Shown here in pieces: positions 1 through 6,389 of a DNA stretch of 16,384 nt. Each line of letters starts with the position of its first letter. Within the stretch, counting starts at the first letter, position 1. The notes under the pieces were generated by a model, which was not told where the DNA came from, searched no databases, and was given only the letters and a program-made list of their open reading frames with translations. The translations under genes were made by a program, and so were the position numbers. The stretch is from positions 1 to 16,384 of the forward strand of contig JAEVYX010000031.1 in NCBI GenBank assembly GCA_023392515.1, given 5' to 3'. This DNA is from Bacillota bacterium (lineage in GTDB: Bacteria > Bacillota > Clostridia > Christensenellales > Aristaeellaceae).

Positions 1-1499
1 TCGCTGCCTTCTTCGCTTTCCTCGGTAAGGCCCGATACATCCGCGTCTACCCGGGCGAAGGTCGTTTCATCCTGGCCGGCGCCATACTCCATAAAGGAGA
101 TGAAGTTGCCGTCGATCACGTGCTCCATCAGAATCACATCAATGCCCCGCTGAGTGTACATATCCACAGAGGCGGCCTGGCGCTTGTAATCGTTGGTATA
201 ATACACCTTCTTGCCCGCCTTGCCCTCGTTGCGGGACTTGTACTCCTCCAGGGTAAGATATTCGCCCTTGGTGGTTTTCAAAAGCAGAATGCCCTTGACG
301 CTGTCAAAGAACTTGGCATCCCTGATGCAGCCAAACTTGATGAAGGGGTGAATATCATCCCAATAGGTTTGATAGGTGTCCCGCTGGGTGTTGAACATTC
401 CCGTAAGCCTGTCCGCCACCTTTTTGGTAATATGGGCGGACAGTTTTTTTACATAGCCGTCGTTTTGCAGGAAAGAGCGACTTACGTTAAGGGGCAGGTC
501 GGGGCAGTCGATGACGCCTTTTAAGAGCATCAAAAACTCTGGAATGACCTCTTTAATGTTGTTTGCTACAAACACCTGGCCGCTGAAGAGCTTGATTTCC
601 CCTTCCCTGGTGCCAAAGTCGCTTTTCAGTTTGGGGAAATACAAAATACCCTTTAGGTTGAAAGGATATTCCACATTGAGATGCACCCAGAAAAGCGGGT
701 CCTCAAATTCATGAAACATTTTGCGGTAGAAGTTTTTATATTCTTCCTCGGTGCAGTCCTTGGGGTTTTTCAGCCACAGCGGATGCACCTCGTTGATAAG
801 CACAGGTTCGGGAAGCTTTGCTTCCTTTTCTACTTTTGCTTCCTCGCCGTCCTTCTTTTCCTCATCCTCAGGCAGGGGCTTTGCCGCCAGGTCTTTCAGA
901 TAAACGGGAATGGCAAGGTATCCGCAGTAGCGGTCGAGCACGTCCCGAACACGGTAAGTCTCCAAAAATTCCTTTTCTTCCTCGGAAATATGCAGGGCGA
1001 TCACGGTGCCCCGGCTTTCCTTTTGGGAAGGAGACATTTCAAAGGCCATGCCGTCGGCACTTTCCCAGCGCACCGCTTCGCTGCCCTCCTGATAGGAGAG
1101 GGTGTCGATGGTCACCTTGTCCGCCACCATGAACGCCGAATAAAAGCCCAGGCCGAAGTGGCCGATGATGCCGCCCTTTTCCCCTTCGCCGTTATAATTT
1201 TTCAAAAACTCCTCGGCGCTGGAAAATGCCACCTGGTTGATGTATTTGTGGACTTCCTCCGCCGTCATGCCGATACCGTTGTCGATAAAGCGTAACTCGC
1301 CCTTTTCCTTGTCCACTTCCACGATGACACGGAAATCCTCTTCCTGACCGGGGTGGAGCATCTTATACTTGGTGATGGCATCGCAGCCGTTGGATACCAT
1401 TTCCCGAACAAAGATATCCTTGTCCGAATAAAGCCACCGCTTGATAATGGGCATGATATTTTGCGCATGAATGGAAATGTTGCCGTTTTCTTTGTTCAT
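1..1499 (-). CDS. htpG: Molecular chaperone HtpG (Hsp90), C-terminus cut by window edge
   Basis: Cytosolic ATP-dependent chaperone of the Hsp90 family. About 499 residues are readable from the ATG at 1499, and the frame stays open to base 1. E. coli HtpG is 624 aa, so roughly the last fifth lies outside. The GHKL ATPase domain is clear. The ATP-binding helix reads FVREMVSNGCDAI near residues 30-42, followed by DNGIGMT and by GHFGLGFYSAFMVADKV. The middle domain contains the family-typical DLPLNVSRSFLQ segment. The start is preceded by GGAGGG on the minus strand (plus 1508-1513). A charged Glu/Lys-rich linker follows the ATPase domain (around residues 210-225), as in other HtpG proteins. The gene is monocistronic as far as visible, with its own promoter and CIRCE element upstream. 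Family assignment is certain; only the missing C-terminus prevents judging whether the gene is intact. Confidence 0.96.
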   Translation of the reverse strand, partial: MNKENGNISIHAQNIMPIIKRWLYSDKDIFVREMVSNGCDAITKYKMLHPGQEEDFRVIVEVDKEKGELRFIDNGIGMTAEEVHKYINQVAFSSAEEFLKNYNGEGEKGGIIGHFGLGFYSAFMVADKVTIDTLSYQEGSEAVRWESADGMAFEMSPSQKESRGTVIALHISEEEKEFLETYRVRDVLDRYCGYLAIPVYLKDLAAKPLPEDEEKKDGEEAKVEKEAKLPEPVLINEVHPLWLKNPKDCTEEEYKNFYRKMFHEFEDPLFWVHLNVEYPFNLKGILYFPKLKSDFGTREGEIKLFSGQVFVANNIKEVIPEFLMLLKGVIDCPDLPLNVSRSFLQNDGYVKKLSAHITKKVADRLTGMFNTQRDTYQTYWDDIHPFIKFGCIRDAKFFDSVKGILLLKTTKGEYLTLEEYKSRNEGKAGKKVYYTNDYKRQAASVDMYTQRGIDVILMEHVIDGNFISFMEYGAGQDETTFARVDADVSGLTEESEEGS

Positions 1500-1570
1500 T
1501 GCTTTACCCTCCTGTGCATGGTAAAGGCCTGGTTCCCCTGCCGGGACCCAACTTTGCCTTTCTTTGCCCT

Positions 1571-1599
1571 ATTTTATCACTGGCAGAACTGAATTGCAA
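1571..1599 (-). promoter_or_regulatory. Predicted sigma-A promoter of htpG
   Basis: On the minus strand, TTGCAA (plus 1594-1599) and TAAAAT (plus 1571-1576) are separated by exactly 17 bp. A TG one base before the -10 gives an extended -10. Transcription should start near 1564, leaving a 5' UTR of about 65 nt. The -35 lies 7 bp from the CIRCE element, so bound HrcA would sit just upstream of, and touching, the polymerase site. Confidence 0.7.
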
Positions 1600-1606
1600 G
1601 CAAAAA

Positions 1607-1633
1607 TTAGCACTCTCTGCGTTCGAGTGCTAA
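1607..1633. promoter_or_regulatory. CIRCE element (HrcA operator)
   Basis: Perfect match to the CIRCE consensus: TTAGCACTC (1607-1615), nine-base spacer, GAGTGCTAA (1625-1633). CIRCE is the binding site of the heat-shock repressor HrcA, usually found before groESL and hrcA-dnaK. The complementarity extends four A/T pairs outward on each side (arms 1603-1615 and 1625-1637, 13 bp). Read on the minus strand, the hairpin ends in a short U run, so it could also act as a weak terminator for the upstream padR cassette. Confidence 0.95.
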
Positions 1634-1654
1634 TTTTGATACATCCAACTTCTT

Positions 1655-1852
1655 CTACTTGCTGTAGGGACTTTTTTTCTTGCCAAAGCACCAGCCGTGA
1701 TAGGCAATTCCGATCAACATCAGCACGACGGAGACAACGCAAAGGATGTCTGCCAGTGCATCATGGATAACAACATACCGGCTCGTGACCTTGTAACCCA
1801 AATAAATGATAAGCCCGGCCGGCGTGCTGAACTGCAGCAGCTTCTTTTTCAT
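1655..1852 (-). CDS. Small hydrophobic membrane protein, function unknown
   Basis: 65-residue protein with a Lys-rich N-terminus (MKKK), a hydrophobic stretch near residues 9-20, a second and stronger one near 30-50 (ADILCVVSVVLMLIGIAYHG), and a Lys-rich tail. This is the pattern of a two-segment inner-membrane peptide. It starts 18 bp after the DUF2812 stop on the same strand, so it is probably the third gene of the padR operon. The ribosome binding site is weak (AAGAGA, plus about 1859-1864). I do not recognise a family. Small membrane proteins are common beside DUF2812 genes, so a joint role in the membrane is an inference from position only. It has no clear terminator of its own before CIRCE. 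Confidence 0.6.
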   Translation of the reverse strand: MKKKLLQFSTPAGLIIYLGYKVTSRYVVIHDALADILCVVSVVLMLIGIAYHGWCFGKKKSPYSK

Positions 1853-1870
1853 ACCGAATCTCTTCTTTCT

Positions 1871-2413
1871 CTATTCCCGCAAAATCCGCTCATTTCTAAG
1901 CTGCCTATACCTCTTTGCCATTTTAAAGAGCCCGTTCAGCATAGTAAGGAAAAAGGCTGCCAGCATGCCGGACATAACTGCGCTGGCGGTTTGATTCATC
2001 CGGATGAATTCCCAAACGTTGAAAGCCAGGCTGACCAAAAGGAAAGGGAACAGGCAAAGTATAAGCACGATAAGCCGCTTGAGATGATCCATGTGCGAAT
2101 CCAGATCGCTAAAAATGTCAAAGGCACCCTCTGATGTTTTCTTTCTGAGATAGACCCATTTTTTGAAGGAGCCCACATATTCCGCTCCCGTTTCCTCCAT
2201 AAAGCGGATATAGGCTATGCTTTCTGGATGGGAAGGCATCTTTTTCAGCCACTCCATGCGGTAGCAGTATTCGCCGGGCGTACCCTCCTTAAAAGTGTAC
2301 CTTCCAAAACCCACCTCCACAAGATTCAATCCCTTTTCAGCCATTTCGTTCAGCCAGCTAACCTGTTTTTCAAAATCCCAGACAAAGAACAATCTTCTGA
2401 TTGTGCTGCTCAT
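1871..2413 (-). CDS. DUF2812 domain membrane protein
   Basis: 180 residues. The N-terminal part (about 1-115) matches the DUF2812 pattern: RRLFFVWDFEKQVSWLNEMA, then a GLNLVEVGFGRYTF segment and a PGEYCYRMEWL segment. The C-terminal part has two membrane segments (about residues 120-143 and 150-170) and ends basic. The molecular role of DUF2812 proteins is not known. They are very often encoded directly after a PadR-like regulator, as here, and are presumably the regulated membrane output. The ATG overlaps the stop of padR by four bases (ATGA, 2410-2413), so translation is probably coupled. Confidence 0.85.
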   Translation of the reverse strand: MSSTIRRLFFVWDFEKQVSWLNEMAEKGLNLVEVGFGRYTFKEGTPGEYCYRMEWLKKMPSHPESIAYIRFMEETGAEYVGSFKKWVYLRKKTSEGAFDIFSDLDSHMDHLKRLIVLILCLFPFLLVSLAFNVWEFIRMNQTASAVMSGMLAAFFLTMLNGLFKMAKRYRQLRNERILRE

Positions 2414-2727
2414 AGTCCCATTCCTCCCGTGATCTTTTCCCCATTGGTTAAAAGCTCCCGAAGACGGCTGATTTCATAGACAACCGCCTCTTTCCCGCTT
2501 GCTGTAATCAGATATTCCTTCTTTCGGCTGTTGCTCTCCCCTGGCAGCGCATCGATCCACTGCTTTTCCAACAGCGTGTTGATGGCACCATACAGCGTTC
2601 CCGCGGCTAATTTTACGCGGCCCCGGCTGAGCAATTCCACCTTTTGCATAATGCCGTACCCATGCAGCGGTTCGAACAGGGAAAGCAGAATGTAATACAC
2701 GGCTTCCGTAAGTACGATATAATCCAT
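2410..2727 (-). CDS. PadR family transcriptional regulator
   Basis: 105-residue winged-helix DNA-binding protein. Family hallmarks are YYILLSLFEPLHGYGIMQ (residues about 11-28) and AAGTLYGAINTLLEKQWI (about 41-58, recognition helix and wing), followed by RKKEYLITASGKEAV. This is the short, single-domain PadR type, which usually represses its own operon. It is first in the cassette with the DUF2812 gene and the 65-aa membrane gene. The ATG at 2727 is preceded by GGGGGATGG on the minus strand. The upstream promoter contains two palindromes that are good operator candidates, so autoregulation is likely. The inducing ligand cannot be told from the sequence. Confidence 0.92.
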   Translation of the reverse strand: MDYIVLTEAVYYILLSLFEPLHGYGIMQKVELLSRGRVKLAAGTLYGAINTLLEKQWIDALPGESNSRKKEYLITASGKEAVVYEISRLRELLTNGEKITGGMGL

Positions 2728-2757
2728 GATTCCATCCCCCGTTACTTCGACCTCCGT

Positions 2758-2806
2758 TATATCGGCTGTCGATATATATTATATCGGAGGCCGATATAAT
2801 TGTCAA
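2758..2806 (-). promoter_or_regulatory. padR promoter with two embedded palindromic operators
   Basis: On the minus strand there is a perfect consensus promoter: TTGACA (plus 2801-2806), 17 bp, TATAAT (plus 2778-2783). A perfect 9-3-9 palindrome built from TTATATCGG and CCGATATAA (2779-2799) fills the spacer and touches the -10. A second palindrome, TATATCG / CGATATA with 5 bp between (2758-2776), covers the predicted start of transcription. The shared half-site TATATCG suggests two dimers of one regulator, most likely the PadR encoded immediately downstream. Confidence 0.8.
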
Positions 2807-2814
2807 CAGGGTTG

Positions 2815-2844
2815 TTGCATGAAAATTGCTATTTTTTTTATGAT
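2815..2844 (+). promoter_or_regulatory. Possible promoter of the GNAT gene
   Basis: TTGCAT (2815-2820), 18 bp, TATGAT (2839-2844) on the plus strand, about 50 bp before the acetyltransferase start. This is a fair but not strong sigma-A match. It lies back to back with the padR promoter, so PadR binding at 2779-2799 might also affect it. Confidence 0.35.
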
Positions 2845-2895
2845 CGGATATGATGTAAACGTATGTATGAAATGCCGGAAGGGAAGTAATGCAAT

Positions 2896-3456
2896 ATGGA
2901 TAATATCAGGTTCAGTAAATTAAACACGCAGCGGTTAACGCTCAGGAAGTTTCAGGAATTCGACGTGGAAGCCTTTTTTGCATACAGGCCCGATCCGAAA
3001 GTTGCTGCCTATCAGGGGGAAGGCTGGCTCAATTACACTCTGGACAAGGCGAAAGCATTTGTACGGAAACAAATAGACTTTGAGCCAGGTATCCCCGGCA
3101 CCTGGTTTCAGATTGCCATAGAACTGAAGGAGTCAGGAGAATTGATTGGAGACTTGGGCGTTTATACACTGCCCCAAGATGCAAAACAGGTTGAAATAGG
3201 GTTCACATTAAACCCCTCCTACCAGAATAAGGGTTATGGGTTGGAAGCTGTGAAATGCCTGATAGGGTACTTGTTTAGAAGTTTAGACATGCACAGAGTA
3301 ATCGCCGTTGTGGATGTAAGAAATAAGCCCTCCATTGGCCTGATCGAGAAAATCGGCATGAGGAAGGAAGGACACTTTATTAAAAACTGCTGGGATAAGG
3401 GCGAATATACGGATGAGTATTCGTTTGCGCTGTTAAACGAGGAATGGCAGAATTGA
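2896..3456 (+). CDS. GNAT family N-acetyltransferase (RimJ/RimL-like)
   Basis: 186 residues, the usual length for the Acetyltransf_3 (RimJ/RimL) group, which moves an acetyl group from acetyl-CoA to an amine on a protein N-terminus or small molecule. It opens with the typical LNTQRLTLRKFQEFDVEAFF segment. The acetyl-CoA pyrophosphate loop is NKGYG at 111-115, after the EIGFTLNPSYQ strand. The late motif VRNKPSIGLIEKIGM (141-155) is the standard asparagine/serine helix of these enzymes. GGAAGGGAAG upstream serves as ribosome binding site with about 10 nt spacing. It is a single gene, divergent from padR and convergent with phzF. Substrate is unknown. Confidence 0.9.
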   Translation: MDNIRFSKLNTQRLTLRKFQEFDVEAFFAYRPDPKVAAYQGEGWLNYTLDKAKAFVRKQIDFEPGIPGTWFQIAIELKESGELIGDLGVYTLPQDAKQVEIGFTLNPSYQNKGYGLEAVKCLIGYLFRSLDMHRVIAVVDVRNKPSIGLIEKIGMRKEGHFIKNCWDKGEYTDEYSFALLNEEWQN

Positions 3457-3473
3457 TATTTCCTACAGCCGCA

Positions 3474-3507
3474 AATAGGGCCGTCCTGTTTTCAGGACAG
3501 CCCTATT
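3474..3507. terminator. Hairpin between convergent GNAT and phzF genes
   Basis: Inverted repeat with 15-bp arms (3474-3488 and 3493-3507), one mismatch or G-U pair and a four-base loop. It sits 17 bp after the GNAT stop and 28 bp after the phzF stop (minus strand). U tracts are short on both sides, so it is a probable bidirectional terminator of moderate quality. Confidence 0.65.
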
Positions 3508-3534
3508 GGTATCTGTTTACACAAGAGCACACTT

Positions 3535-4416
3535 TCAGAGGTAGTACGTTCCTGAAATGCGCAGGGCGGCCCGGCCGCCAAACCGCACCCGGCCCCCGGG
3601 CGCCGAAAGGCAGACGCGGTTATACACCCTATCTTCGCCGCCCTGCTCAATGGAAACAGGTTCCCCATTCCACAATCCGTTTTTGAGCAGATAGTATCCA
3701 AAGGCGCTGTTGCCGGAACCTGTAGCCGGATCCTCCAAATAGCCAAACTTGGGTGCAAACACCCTGGTATGGGCTATGTTCTGTGTATCAGCACGCTCCA
3801 TCGAAAAAATCAGAATAATGTCCAGCCCTTGCATCTGGCAAAATGCCTTGAGCTCCTGCTCGTTTGGCCAGAGGGATATCTCCCCGGAAAGGTTCGCCAC
3901 CGGCACGATCAGCGTTTTCAGGCCCGCGTCAATCAAGTCTAAAGGCAAGGGCGATTGCAGATCATCCTCCCCCGCGGCCAGCGCTTTTGCGATATCCGCC
4001 CGGGACAGGGTTACCCTATACTCCCTGGGCAAGGGTGCAGCCACATATACCGCATCCTCCGCCGGGATTTCATTGTACAGCATCAGATCGCCCTTTAGGT
4101 TGGTATGCAGCGGAATCTCCTTTTGTAAAAGCAGGGAAGGATTCGCTTTAATCAGCTCATACATGCAGGCAATGGTCCCATGGCCGCAAAAGTCCACCTC
4201 GCACTGCGAGGAATAGTAGGTCAAATGATAGCCGCCTTTTTCAGAGGGCCGGCAGTATACCATTTCAGATACAAAGCCTTGATGGGCTTTGGCAATACGA
4301 AGCATTTCCTCCGGCGTCAGGGTTTGGCCTTCATTCAAGTACAGGCTGGCCGCAGGGTTGCCCAGGGAAGCGCCGCTCGTAAACGCGTCGGCCTTTTTAT
4401 ATACGTATTCCCTCAT
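3535..4416 (-). CDS. PhzF family isomerase-like protein
   Basis: 293 residues, the standard length of the PhzF/YddE fold (two alpha/beta barrel-like halves). DAFTSGASLGNPAASLYL near the N-terminus is the family opening. GFVSEMVYC places a glutamate at residue 51 where PhzF has its catalytic Glu (E45 in Pseudomonas). CGHGT (77-81) and EDPATGSGNSAFGYYLL (C-terminal half) are the two further signature motifs. PhzF itself isomerises dihydro-hydroxyanthranilate in phenazine synthesis. No phenazine genes are nearby, so this is one of the widespread PhzF-like proteins of unknown substrate. It starts 3 bp after the stop of the cytidylate-kinase-like gene; its SD (GAGGG) lies inside that gene's end, so the two are co-translated. 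Confidence 0.9.
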   Translation of the reverse strand: MREYVYKKADAFTSGASLGNPAASLYLNEGQTLTPEEMLRIAKAHQGFVSEMVYCRPSEKGGYHLTYYSSQCEVDFCGHGTIACMYELIKANPSLLLQKEIPLHTNLKGDLMLYNEIPAEDAVYVAAPLPREYRVTLSRADIAKALAAGEDDLQSPLPLDLIDAGLKTLIVPVANLSGEISLWPNEQELKAFCQMQGLDIILIFSMERADTQNIAHTRVFAPKFGYLEDPATGSGNSAFGYYLLKNGLWNGEPVSIEQGGEDRVYNRVCLSAPGGRVRFGGRAALRISGTYYL

Positions 4417-4419
4417 GCA

Positions 4420-5055
4420 TTATCCCTCGGCCTTTTGAAGCGCTTCTCTCGCCGTCACAAAAGATGCCACAATCTCCGCCGCACCTTCAATACCCACTGC
4501 CGCGCTGTCTATGCTCAGGTGGTGATTCTCCACCTGCCCCCATTTGCCGGTGGCATAGTAGTTGTAATAGCTGGCGCGCTGCTTGTCGGTTTTTAGAACC
4601 GTTTCCTCTGCCTTGTCCTCCGGTACCTGATACACTTCCACAGCCCGTTTAACCCGGTCCTTCAAAGGTGCGTGAATGAAGATATTGACCGCCCTGGGAT
4701 TGTCCCTAAGCACATAGTCGGCGCAGCGACCCACAATCACGCAGGGGCCCTGGCTGGCAATCCTGCGGATGGTATCGAACTGGGCCAGAAAGATTTTATG
4801 ATTGATGGGCATGTCCATATAAAATTCGCCTGGGCTTTCCCGGAATTGCATGCCCATGACCAATGAGAACAACAAGCTCTTGGTGGGCTTTTCGTCGTGG
4901 CTTTCGAACAGCTCCGCACCGATGCCGCTTTCCTTGGCTGCTAACGCCAGAATTTCCTTGTCGTAGTAAGGGATTTGCCATTTCTCCGCCAATAGCTTTC
5001 CAACCTGCCGCCCTCCGCTGCCGAATTGACGCCCAATGGTGATGACCGAATACAT
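4420..5055 (-). CDS. Cytidylate kinase-like P-loop protein
   Basis: 211 residues from the ATG at 5055, chosen over the upstream in-frame ATG at 5115 because GGAGGG lies 7-8 nt before it and the conserved fold begins there. The N-terminus ITIGRQFGSGGRQVGK is the nucleotide-binding loop of the Cytidylate_kin_2 family (PF13189-type), followed by the family's PYYDKEIL segment (29-36). CVIVGRCADYVL (105-116) is the second conserved strand, and RVKRAV (134-139) plus the KTDKQRASYYNYY segment (155-167) form the lid and Arg/Tyr-rich region. True CMP kinase (Cmk) has a different P-loop, so the phosphate acceptor here is uncertain. First gene of a pair with phzF. Confidence 0.85.
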   Translation of the reverse strand: MYSVITIGRQFGSGGRQVGKLLAEKWQIPYYDKEILALAAKESGIGAELFESHDEKPTKSLLFSLVMGMQFRESPGEFYMDMPINHKIFLAQFDTIRRIASQGPCVIVGRCADYVLRDNPRAVNIFIHAPLKDRVKRAVEVYQVPEDKAEETVLKTDKQRASYYNYYATGKWGQVENHHLSIDSAAVGIEGAAEIVASFVTAREALQKAEG

Positions 5056-5249
5056 AGGCGTTTCCCTCCTTTTGCAGGTATCTTTATATGGATAGTATAC
5101 ACAAAAATCTGCCAAAAAGAAAGGAGGCTATGACAAAAGGACTGTCATACCAAACGTATGATGTGTAGAATGATATACTTGCAGAAAGGATATCACAAGA
5201 CATACATACAAAATCAGTGCAACAGTCCAATTGTGAAAATCCAATATAA
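5056..5249. other. Intergenic region with small hairpin; no firm gene
   Basis: 194 bp between nspC and the kinase-like gene, both read on the minus strand. A TATACT box on the minus strand (plus 5095-5100) may be a -10 for the kinase-like gene, but no good -35 is present. A 6-5-6 inverted repeat (5145-5161) overlaps a second one (5131-5147, arms TGACA/TGTCA). No strong terminator follows nspC, so read-through from the polyamine operon is possible. On the plus strand an AGGAGG stands before a 12-codon reading frame (5130-5168). Confidence 0.4.
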
Positions 5250-6389
5250 TCAGGATAGCCGGTTCATAAAATCCTCATAGCCAAAGCGGCGGACTGTTTC
5301 AAAAGTGCCGTCCTGCTTATAGAGCACGATATCCGGCAGGTTCATGCCGTTGAACGTGTTTGCTTTGACCATGGTATAAATGGCCATGTCCCCAAAAAGG
5401 AGCTTGTCGCCGGGTGTTAATGGGGCATCGAAGGAATAGTCGCCCACAACATCCCCGGCCAGGCATGTCGGCCCCGCCAGGCGAAAGGTGAAAGGCTTTT
5501 CCCCCGGCTGCCCCCCTTGAAAAAGAGGCGGGCGGTAAGGCATTTCCAGCACATCGGGCATATGGCAGGTTGCCGAGGTATCCAAAATGGCAATAGGCAG
5601 GGTGTTATACACCACATCCACCACCGTTGCGGCAAGGTATCCTGCCTGAAGGGCCACTGCCTCCCCCGGCTCCAGGTAAACCGTCACCTGATAGCGATCC
5701 TGAACGCATTTAATCAGCCGGACCAAGCGGTCCACATCGTAGTCCGGGCGGGTGATGTGGTGGCCGCCGCCGAAATTGAGCCATTTCATGCGGGGCAAAA
5801 ATTCCGAAAACTGTTCTTCCACCGCCTGAAACGTTTCTTCCAGCGCATCGGAATTCTGCTCACAAAGGCAGTGAAAATGCAGGCCCTCGATACCGTCGAG
5901 AAGGTCCGGCCGAAACTGCTCCCGCGTTACCCCCAGGCGGGACCCGGACGCGCAGGGATCATACATCCCATGCTCCTGGGTGGAATGGCCGGGATTGATG
6001 CGAATGCCGCAGGATACGCCGGCTGCCAGCGCCTGATTTCGAAACCTTTGCCACTGGGTAAAGGAGTTGAAAACCACATGGCTGCACAGGGAGAGCACTT
6101 CCGGAAAAGTCTCTTCCTGATAAGCTGGGGAGAAAATATGGGTTTCTCCGCCAAAGTAATCGTGGCCCAGTTTTGCCTCATTCAGGCCGCTGGCGGTGGT
6201 GCCCTTCAAATATTGCGCAATGAGGGGATACACCCGAAACATGGAAAACGCCTTTTGAGCCAGGAGGATGCGGCAGCCACTTTTCTCCTGCACATTGTTT
6301 AAAATGCGCAGGTTGCGTAAAAGCGCCGCCTCATCCACCACATAGCAGGGTGTTTTTAAAGATGATACTTCAGGAAGCGCGCCCATCAT
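5250..6389 (-). CDS. nspC: Carboxynorspermidine/carboxyspermidine decarboxylase
   Basis: PLP-dependent decarboxylase with an alanine-racemase-like (fold III) barrel, 379 aa. It removes CO2 from carboxyspermidine (or carboxynorspermidine) to give spermidine (or norspermidine). The PLP lysine is K46 in ILLAQKAFS. GGGHHITR (208-215) and YLEPGEAV (238-245) bind the cofactor phosphate. CHMPDVLEMPYRP (275-287) is the hallmark of this subfamily and separates it from diaminopimelate and arginine decarboxylases. The start is placed at 6389, where the ATG shares one base with the TGA of the dehydrogenase gene. A second ATG at 6386 has slightly better spacing from GGTGG and is an equal alternative. The longer frame to 6437 only reads into the dehydrogenase gene. 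Last gene of the polyamine operon. Confidence 0.95.
   Translation of the reverse strand: MMGALPEVSSLKTPCYVVDEAALLRNLRILNNVQEKSGCRILLAQKAFSMFRVYPLIAQYLKGTTASGLNEAKLGHDYFGGETHIFSPAYQEETFPEVLSLCSHVVFNSFTQWQRFRNQALAAGVSCGIRINPGHSTQEHGMYDPCASGSRLGVTREQFRPDLLDGIEGLHFHCLCEQNSDALEETFQAVEEQFSEFLPRMKWLNFGGGHHITRPDYDVDRLVRLIKCVQDRYQVTVYLEPGEAVALQAGYLAATVVDVVYNTLPIAILDTSATCHMPDVLEMPYRPPLFQGGQPGEKPFTFRLAGPTCLAGDVVGDYSFDAPLTPGDKLLFGDMAIYTMVKANTFNGMNLPDIVLYKQDGTFETVRRFGYEDFMNRLS

Noticed and set aside
5056..5115. 20-residue N-terminal extension of the cytidylate-kinase-like protein
   Set aside because: The family fold begins at the ATG at 5055, which has GGAGGG at good spacing; the upstream ATG has none.
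5517..6302. 261-codon plus-strand frame opposite nspC
   Set aside because: Antisense shadow with His/Gly-rich, domain-free translation.
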